NCBI GenBank assembly: GCA_002415025.1
Contig: DIBR01000051.1
Location: 37,269-101,268, forward strand
Length of the DNA stretch: 64,000 nucleotides
Direction: 5' to 3'
Source of the DNA: Spongiibacteraceae bacterium UBA5047
GTDB taxonomy: Bacteria; Pseudomonadota; Gammaproteobacteria; Pseudomonadales; Spongiibacteraceae
Positions 58,821-64,000 of the stretch are shown here, piece by piece. The translations under genes and the position numbers were made by a program. The notes beneath the pieces were generated by a model, which saw only the letters and a list, made by a program, of their open reading frames with translations, did no database searches and had not been told where the DNA came from. Within the stretch, counting starts at the first letter, position 1. Every line of letters starts with the position of its first letter.

Positions 58821-60167
58821 ATGTATATCGCCCCAGACGCAGCTATTTTGGCGCTTCCTGCAACTGCCAATGCAGGAGTGGCAGCACCCCTTGCACAAAA
58901 CAGGGGTTCAGTAATAAATGAAAAACAACAGTTTACAGATGTTATTAAAGGTGAATTATCTAAAGAAAAAGCTGCCGAATCGGTCGCGCAGATTTTCCCG
59001 GCAGCAGCCGGAACGCCCACGGTACCCGGTCAGTTAGCGGCGGTGCACGACACCGCCTCAAGCGCCCGGCATGCGCCGGACGCTCCGGCATACGGCAAGG
59101 AATTGCCGATACCCGGACAGTTGTTGCCGCATTCGGCGCAATCCGCGCCGCAGGCAGTTGCCCAAAAACCCTCGGCTGAGAGCCGCGACGGCGCCGACTC
59201 CGGGCCTATTGATCAAACCGGTGATGACTTGGCGGAACAAGCCAGTGCCGGCGCAGCACCGGTCGTTAGCACAGCGCAGGCACAGGTGGACGTTTCCAGA
59301 GACGCGAACCGGGTCCCGGCTGCGGAGATGCTGCGTGAATCCCGCCCCCGTATCGACAGTCCGCTTACTGCAGCCGGCAAAGTCGCTCCGTCCGAGAGCG
59401 GAATGGAGTCTGCACGGGCTGCCAATTCGCCATCTAACCTTGCGCCAGTAGAAAAGGTGCCTGCAGACACTGCGGGCACAATAGCCAACAGCGTGAACGA
59501 AAGATCGATCTCTACAATTCAGCGTGACAGCGCAGTGTCAGTCAAAGCGGAGACTGGCGCTGATATCGGGATGGCCGCCGATGCCAAAAACGCGGCCGAT
59601 GCACCGGCGGGCAAGCTTCAGGAGCACTTTTCAGGTCTGCAAAGCCTGCTTCAGCACGCTTCGGTTGTCAGCCCCAAGCCGTCGCCTGTAAGCATAGCTA
59701 CCCCCATGACCAATGACATGAGTTGGCCCAACGCCTTCGGTGAAAAAATCGCCTGGCTGGTCGGGAAGGGTGAGCAAAGCGCAACCATTCAACTGGCACC
59801 CGAAGAGCTGGGGAAACTGCAACTGCGCATTACCATGACGCAGGGAGGCACCCAGATTGAGGTCCATGCGCGAAATAGCAACACCGCCGATTTGATGGAG
59901 TCGATGCTGCCCAAACTTCAGGCCTCGCTGGAAAACCATGGCATTCGCATGGATGAGGTCAAATTCAGCCAGGTTCCGCTCGATACGGGCAGGGAGTTCC
60001 CCAACCCCTTTGCCGGAGGGCGTGACGACAATGGTAAAAAAGCCGGCGAACTGACGCAGCAGGACAGCGATGCGCCTTCACACAGCGAACCGGACGACGA
60101 TACGGCGAACATTCTGGCACTGCAAAGCGGTCTCCTGGTGCCCGCAAGCGTTGATTACTACGCCTGA
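58821..60167 (+). CDS. fliK: flagellar hook-length control protein FliK
   Basis: A 448-residue protein that acts as a molecular ruler and switches export from hook to filament. The N-terminal two thirds are disordered, rich in Ala, Pro, Ser and Glu. The conserved C-terminal hook domain (about 300-395) has FGEKIAWLVGKGEQSATIQL, then APEELGKLQLRITMTQGGTQ and LPKLQASLENHGIRMDEVKF. Its own sigma-54 promoter precedes it. Confidence 0.93.
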   Translation: MYIAPDAAILALPATANAGVAAPLAQNRGSVINEKQQFTDVIKGELSKEKAAESVAQIFPAAAGTPTVPGQLAAVHDTASSARHAPDAPAYGKELPIPGQLLPHSAQSAPQAVAQKPSAESRDGADSGPIDQTGDDLAEQASAGAAPVVSTAQAQVDVSRDANRVPAAEMLRESRPRIDSPLTAAGKVAPSESGMESARAANSPSNLAPVEKVPADTAGTIANSVNERSISTIQRDSAVSVKAETGADIGMAADAKNAADAPAGKLQEHFSGLQSLLQHASVVSPKPSPVSIATPMTNDMSWPNAFGEKIAWLVGKGEQSATIQLAPEELGKLQLRITMTQGGTQIEVHARNSNTADLMESMLPKLQASLENHGIRMDEVKFSQVPLDTGREFPNPFAGGRDDNGKKAGELTQQDSDAPSHSEPDDDTANILALQSGLLVPASVDYYA

Positions 60168-60270
60168 CCCCCGTGGACAATTGAAGCGCACCTTGCGCCA
60201 ATACTTTGGCGATTGAGCTCCCGCCACCACGCAATCCAATTAAACCCAACAAAAACAATAAGTTAACTTT

Positions 60271-60286
60271 TGGCACAAGCCTTGCT
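60271..60286 (+). promoter_or_regulatory. sigma-54 promoter of the fliL operon
   Basis: TGGCACAAGCCTTGCT is a full RpoN consensus in the 190-base fliK-fliL gap, 71 bases ahead of the fliL ATG. It should drive fliLMNOPQR. Confidence 0.88.
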
Positions 60287-60357
60287 TTACCTCCACTGAC
60301 ATTACATTTTTTTGGCATTGCCCTCCCGTGGCAGCCAGACAGTGGGAAGCCCAAAGC

Positions 60358-60849
60358 ATGAACATCAAGACCATCCTCATCATTGTTGCGGCACAAACCG
60401 TGCTGATTGCGGCCACCGTTGCCGGAACATGGATGCTGTTCCTAAACACCCAGAGCGGCGCCGCCGCCGTTGCAGAAGGCGAAGCGGAGTCAATTGATTC
60501 CGCAGGCGAACCCAGCAAGAAAGACCTTAAAGACCCCGTGTACATGTCTCTGGAACCGGCTTTTGTGGTCAACCTGCAAGACGGTAATTCGCTGCGCTTC
60601 CTTCAGGTTCAGGTTGATCTGATGTCTCGCGATGCGGCTGATTTCGAGAAGGTTGAAAAATACGGCGTTCGCGTCAGAAACGATCTGCTGATGTTATTTG
60701 GCTCCGTTACACGCGATGACCTGATGCTGCCCAACGGCACCACCGACTTGCAAAAGAGCGCGCTCGACACAGTGAACAATGTACTGAAGCAGGAAAGCGG
60801 CAAAGGTTCGGTAGAAGCCGTTTATTTCTCCAAATTCGTCATGCAGTAG
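60358..60849 (+). CDS. fliL: flagellar basal body-associated protein FliL
   Basis: From the ATG at 60358 the product is 163 residues: MNIKTILIIVAAQTVLIAAT forms the single membrane helix. A GTG ten codons upstream is rejected because it would put polar residues before the helix and lacks support. The periplasmic domain has YMSLEPAFVVNLQDGNSLRF and LMSRDAADFEKVEKYGVRVR. FliL supports the stator around the motor. Confidence 0.93.
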   Translation: MNIKTILIIVAAQTVLIAATVAGTWMLFLNTQSGAAAVAEGEAESIDSAGEPSKKDLKDPVYMSLEPAFVVNLQDGNSLRFLQVQVDLMSRDAADFEKVEKYGVRVRNDLLMLFGSVTRDDLMLPNGTTDLQKSALDTVNNVLKQESGKGSVEAVYFSKFVMQ

Positions 60850-60861
60850 CGGAGTACTATC

Positions 60862-61845
60862 GTGGCCGGAGTGTTGGAACAAGAAGAAATCGACGCCCTG
60901 ATGGGAGGATTGTCTTCCGGTGAGCTCGATACTGATGGCGAAGGTGCCGAGGCAGCGGCGGCGCGCAACTTCGATTTCTCAAAACAGCATTATGCCCTGC
61001 GACGCCTGCTGCCCGCTCTTGAAGCCGTGCATTCCCAATACGCGGATGCGGTCAAGGCCCGGCTGACGCAGATTTCTTCCGGTATTGAGGCTGTTGCAGC
61101 CGACTCAATATTGATCACCAGTCTTGGCGAACTCAGCCCGCAATTGGCAACGCCGTGCCGAATTGCCTGCGTCTCCGCAACGCCACTGGCCGCGCCCATA
61201 TACCTTGTTGTTGACTCGAATCTGATGTTCGACATGGTCAACCGATACTTCGGAGGCAATAACAGCCTGCGCAAAACACGCGTAGGCGAACGTTTTTCGG
61301 CAACGGAAATGCGCCTTTCCGATCTCGTTTGCGAACAACTCGTTGGCGAAATCCCGGCGGCATGGCACAGCTTGATTGATGTCAAAACCGAAGTGAGCTC
61401 GCTGGAAAGTGACCCGCGCTTTATTGATGATCTGGAAGAAGATGAAACGCTGATCGCAACCCGTTTCAGCATTTCATTCGCGCATTCCGAAGGCAGCATC
61501 TGGCTGATATTACCCTGGAACGCCATCGAACCGGTGCGCGAAAGCTTTCATGGTGCCGCCCGGCATAGCAAACGTGAACACGACCCGCAGTGGCATACAA
61601 AACTTCAGAACGGGCTGAACGAAACCGAACTGGAGCTGGTTGCCGTGCTCGCGCAGTCACGCGTAAAGCTCAAGCGCGCACTGCAACTCAAAAAAGGCGA
61701 TGTTATCGCAATCGGTGACCCGGCCAATATCACGCTGCAAATAGACGGCATACCCCTTATGCGTGGCAGCCTGGGCACTCACGAAGGCCAGATGGCCGCA
61801 AAAATTACCGAAACCCTACGCACGCCACTGCCGCGTACCCAGTAA
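60862..61845 (+). CDS. fliM: flagellar motor switch protein FliM
   Basis: A C-ring protein, 327 residues, starting at a GTG with GGAG ahead. The N-terminal CheY-P-binding motif is VLEQEEIDALMGGL. The middle CheC-like domain has YLVVDSNLMFDMVNRYFGG. The C-terminal SpoA-like domain resembles FliN (LQLKKGDVIAIGDPANITLQ). CheY and other chemotaxis genes are not in this window. Confidence 0.97.
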   Translation: MAGVLEQEEIDALMGGLSSGELDTDGEGAEAAAARNFDFSKQHYALRRLLPALEAVHSQYADAVKARLTQISSGIEAVAADSILITSLGELSPQLATPCRIACVSATPLAAPIYLVVDSNLMFDMVNRYFGGNNSLRKTRVGERFSATEMRLSDLVCEQLVGEIPAAWHSLIDVKTEVSSLESDPRFIDDLEEDETLIATRFSISFAHSEGSIWLILPWNAIEPVRESFHGAARHSKREHDPQWHTKLQNGLNETELELVAVLAQSRVKLKRALQLKKGDVIAIGDPANITLQIDGIPLMRGSLGTHEGQMAAKITETLRTPLPRTQ

Positions 61846-61857
61846 AGGAATCTCTTT

Positions 61858-62211
61858 ATGAGCGAATCGACCGATAACGCAACGGCGCAAGCAGAAGTAA
61901 CAGCCGCTGCACTCAACGAAGTCTCGGAAAGCCCGAACGTAGGTGGCGGCAATATGAACCTCGATATGCTGCTGGACGTGAACGTCACACTGGCAATTGA
62001 GCTGGGGCGAGCGCAAATCAACATCCGTGATCTGCTTAAACTGAATCAGGGCTCTGTGGTTGATCTCGACCGTATGGCGGGCGAACCGCTGGACGTATTG
62101 GTAAATGGCACCCTAGTTGCGCGCGGTGAAATCGTGGTCGTAAAGGAGAAATTCGGCGTCATGCTAACGGAAGTCGTTAGTCCTGAAGAACGTGTTCGCA
62201 GGCTGAACTGA
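61858..62211 (+). CDS. fliN: flagellar motor switch protein FliN
   Basis: The lowest C-ring component, 117 residues. A polar N-terminal segment of about 35 residues is followed by the conserved SpoA domain: NLDMLLDVNVTLAIELGRAQ, then IRDLLKLNQGSVVDLDRMAG and VLVNGTLVARGEIVVVKEKF. It follows fliM by 12 bases. Confidence 0.97.
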   Translation: MSESTDNATAQAEVTAAALNEVSESPNVGGGNMNLDMLLDVNVTLAIELGRAQINIRDLLKLNQGSVVDLDRMAGEPLDVLVNGTLVARGEIVVVKEKFGVMLTEVVSPEERVRRLN

Positions 62212-62223
62212 GGCGCACCGCAC

Positions 62224-62712
62224 ATGACCCGATTGCCACTGAGCTTTTTGCTTCTGTCTGTCGCCTGCCCGTCAGGCCTTGTTGCCGCCGCAGACCTTAC
62301 CGGGGAGGCCGATGTCGCTCCCGGCCTTCCCGCAGACGTTGCACAAAGGACGATGGAACCGCTGTCCTACGGCAATGCACTGAGCGTTATAGGCAGCCTG
62401 ATGCTGGTATTGGCCGTACTGTTTGCTGCAGCCTGGTTAATGCGTCGCGGTCAGGGCTTCATTCGCCCGAAAGCCGGGCAGATTCAGGTGGTGTCGCAGA
62501 TTGCGCTCGGTGTGAAGGAAAAAGTATTGCTCCTGAAAGTCGGCGAGGAAAATATTCTCGTTGGCTGCACGGCCGGCAATATTCGCTCACTGCATACCTG
62601 GCAGGGCGAATTGCCCGACGCGCCCGTAGAGGATTCCAAAGCCGGCGACACCTTTATGACATTGTTGCAACAGCAACTGCGCCCCGGCAGTAACAAAGGG
62701 GACAAGTCATGA
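62224..62712 (+). CDS. fliO: flagellar biosynthetic protein FliO
   Basis: A 162-residue bitopic protein that helps FliP form its complex. A signal-like N-terminus (MTRLPLSFLLLSVACPSGLV) precedes a membrane helix SVIGSLMLVLAVLFAAAWLM. The cytoplasmic domain has QIQVVSQIALGVKEKVLLLK and GNIRSLHTW. Its stop overlaps the fliP start (ATGA). Confidence 0.92.
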   Translation: MTRLPLSFLLLSVACPSGLVAAADLTGEADVAPGLPADVAQRTMEPLSYGNALSVIGSLMLVLAVLFAAAWLMRRGQGFIRPKAGQIQVVSQIALGVKEKVLLLKVGEENILVGCTAGNIRSLHTWQGELPDAPVEDSKAGDTFMTLLQQQLRPGSNKGDKS

Positions 62713-63446
62713 TGCGTTTGATGGCAATCGCGCTCTTGCTGGCGCCGGGTTTCGGTTTCGCTGAATCAGTGGGTTTACCCGCGGTATCGTTGCAAACCAA
62801 TGCCGAAGGACAACAGGAATACACCTTGTCCCTTCAACTACTGGCGTTGATGACAGCACTGACCTTACTCCCGGCCATGCTGCTTGGAATGACGGCTTTT
62901 ACCCGCATCATTATTGTGCTCGGTATTCTGCGCCAGGCACTGGGCACCGGGCAGGCACCCTCCAATCAGGTGCTGTTGAGCATCGCGTTGTTTCTCACGC
63001 TGTTTATCATGTATCCGGTACTACAGGTCTCATACGAGCAGGCTGTTGGCCCCTACCTGGAAGGGCAGATGACATTTCAGGTGGCGCTGGAAAAGGGCTT
63101 CGCTCCTATTCGTGAGTTTATGCTGCAACAAACCCGCGAGGCAGACATTGCCATGTTTGCGGGAATCGCCGGGCTCGACGATATCCAGCGCCCGGAAGAT
63201 GTTCCGTTCTTTGTCCTGATGTCTTCGTTTCTGACCAGTGAACTGAAAACTGCGTTTCAAATAGGTTTCCTGCTCTTTATTCCCTTTGTGGTTATTGACC
63301 TTGTGGTTGCCAGCGTACTGATGTCGCTCGGCATGATGATGCTGTCGCCCATGCTGGTGTCGCTGCCGTTCAAAATCATGCTGTTTGTACTGGTCGATGG
63401 CTGGGTTTTGTTAATGGGTTCACTCGCCGCCAGTTTTCACAGCTGA
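62709..63446 (+). CDS. fliP: flagellar type III export gate protein FliP
   Basis: A core subunit of the export gate, 245 residues. A cleavable signal peptide (MMRLMAIALLLAPGFGFAES) precedes four membrane helices. Signatures are MTAFTRIIIVLGILRQALGT, APSNQVLLSIALFLTLFIMY and FIPFVVIDLVVASVLMSLGM with the conserved PFKIMLFVLVDGW. It overlaps fliO by four bases. Confidence 0.97.
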   Translation: MMRLMAIALLLAPGFGFAESVGLPAVSLQTNAEGQQEYTLSLQLLALMTALTLLPAMLLGMTAFTRIIIVLGILRQALGTGQAPSNQVLLSIALFLTLFIMYPVLQVSYEQAVGPYLEGQMTFQVALEKGFAPIREFMLQQTREADIAMFAGIAGLDDIQRPEDVPFFVLMSSFLTSELKTAFQIGFLLFIPFVVIDLVVASVLMSLGMMMLSPMLVSLPFKIMLFVLVDGWVLLMGSLAASFHS

Positions 63447-63455
63447 GGTTTACAG

Positions 63456-63725
63456 ATGACGCCTGATGACGTAGTTCATATCGGCCAGGAGGCTATGACA
63501 CTTGCCGTGCTACTGGCAGCGCCCCTGTTGTTATCGGCACTGGCCGCCGGCTTGCTGATCGGTATGTTCCAAGCGGCAACCCAGATTCAGGATATGACAC
63601 TGAGCTTCATTCCCAAACTTCTGGTTTTTGTGATTGCACTCGGTGTGGCCGGTCCGTGGATGCTGAGACTGATGATGGATTTCACCATCTCCATCTTTAA
63701 ATCCGTACCAGCGTTGTCGGGCTAG
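63456..63725 (+). CDS. fliQ: flagellar type III export gate protein FliQ
   Basis: An 89-residue two-helix membrane protein. The helices are TLAVLLAAPLLLSALAAGLL and FIPKLLVFVIALGVAGPWML, and IGMFQAATQIQDMTLSFIPK is the family signature loop. Position between fliP and fliR is invariant. Confidence 0.97.
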   Translation: MTPDDVVHIGQEAMTLAVLLAAPLLLSALAAGLLIGMFQAATQIQDMTLSFIPKLLVFVIALGVAGPWMLRLMMDFTISIFKSVPALSG

Positions 63726-63732
63726 CACAGCA

Positions 63733-64000
63733 ATGATTAGCGCTGCACTCTTGTCCGAAACGCAAATCAACGCCTGGCTGGCCAGTGCATGGTTGCCTTT
63801 TCTGCGCATTGGCGGCGCCGTCATTGCTGCGCCCTTGTTTGGCTCTTCCTATGTGCCTGTTCGTGTCAGGCTTGCTATTGCCTTGTTAACTGCCGGCCTT
63901 CTGATCCCTGTGTTGCCACAAGCTCCGGCAATCAACCCTCTGGGCATCGAATCAATATTGATGGCAGCAAACGAAATACTGATAGGGCTTTGCCTCGGCT
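63733..64000 (+). CDS. fliR: flagellar type III export gate protein FliR (5' part)
   Basis: The ATG at 63733 opens a frame that runs off the window end after 89 residues. The visible part has two or three hydrophobic segments (AWLPFLRIGGAVIAAPLFGS, VRLAIALLTAGLLIPVLP) and the family pattern NEILIGLCLG near the cut. It completes the FliPQR gate; flhB and flhA are expected beyond the window. Confidence 0.93.
   Translation, partial: MISAALLSETQINAWLASAWLPFLRIGGAVIAAPLFGSSYVPVRVRLAIALLTAGLLIPVLPQAPAINPLGIESILMAANEILIGLCLG

Noticed and set aside
1..64000. CRISPR arrays, prophage, insertion sequences or a defence island
   Set aside because: No regular repeat-spacer array, integrase, transposase or restriction gene was seen; all sizeable genes belong to core or flagellar families.

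Overview
The window is a chromosomal segment of a gammaproteobacterium from the Pseudomonas/Cellvibrio side of the class. No deeper placement is claimed. Three things point there. The housekeeping order icd, cspD, clpS, clpA, infA, bpt, aat, trxB, ftsK, lolA, rarA, fluC, serS, cysG matches the order I recall from Pseudomonas. The isocitrate dehydrogenase has a Pseudomonas-type N-terminus. The flagellar genes carry FleQ/FleR-type activators and sigma-54 and sigma-28 promoters, with no flhDC. Coding density is very high and nothing looks recently acquired: there is no phage, insertion sequence, CRISPR array, rRNA or tRNA gene.

Bases 1-5700 hold the tail of a MeaB-like GTPase gene, a hotdog thioesterase, a patatin-like lipase overlapping ppsR, the divergent ppsA, two REP-like palindromes and a small Rieske protein. 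Bases 5695-12057 form a minus-strand run: rluE, nudJ, mnmA, hflD, purB, roxA and a GNAT protein. Bases 12209-28359 are core metabolism, protein turnover and division: icd; the N-degron genes clpS, clpA, bpt and aat around infA; trxB; ftsK-lolA-rarA-fluC-serS-cysG; and gor. The protease gene prc follows on the minus strand.

Bases 30724-64000 are a nearly uninterrupted flagellar cluster. On the minus strand flgA, flgM and flgN are followed by a large MASE1/CHASE/PAS histidine kinase. Divergently, flgBCDEFGHIJKL builds rod, hook, rings and junctions. Then come fliC, flaG, fliD, fliS and a fliT-like gene, two sigma-54 activators (fleQ-like and fleR), and fliEFGHIJ, fliK and fliLMNOPQ, with fliR cut by the window end.

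The regulatory logic can be read from the DNA. Six sigma-54 elements with one geometry (TGG-N10-GC) precede flgA, flgB, fliD, fleR(-fliE...), fliK and fliL. Three perfect sigma-28 elements (TAAA, 15 bp, GCCGATAA/C) precede flgM, flgK and fliS, and a weaker one precedes fliC. This fits a cascade from FleQ plus sigma-54, through FleR plus sigma-54, to FliA held back by FlgM.

I see no wholly new system. The departures from the textbook scheme are: a FleQ-like activator without its N-terminal domain; FleR with no neighbouring FleS kinase; a one-domain FlgJ without the muramidase; a MASE1 kinase attached to the flgAMN run; and unassigned palindromes in the flgA/flgB and fleQ/fleR gaps.
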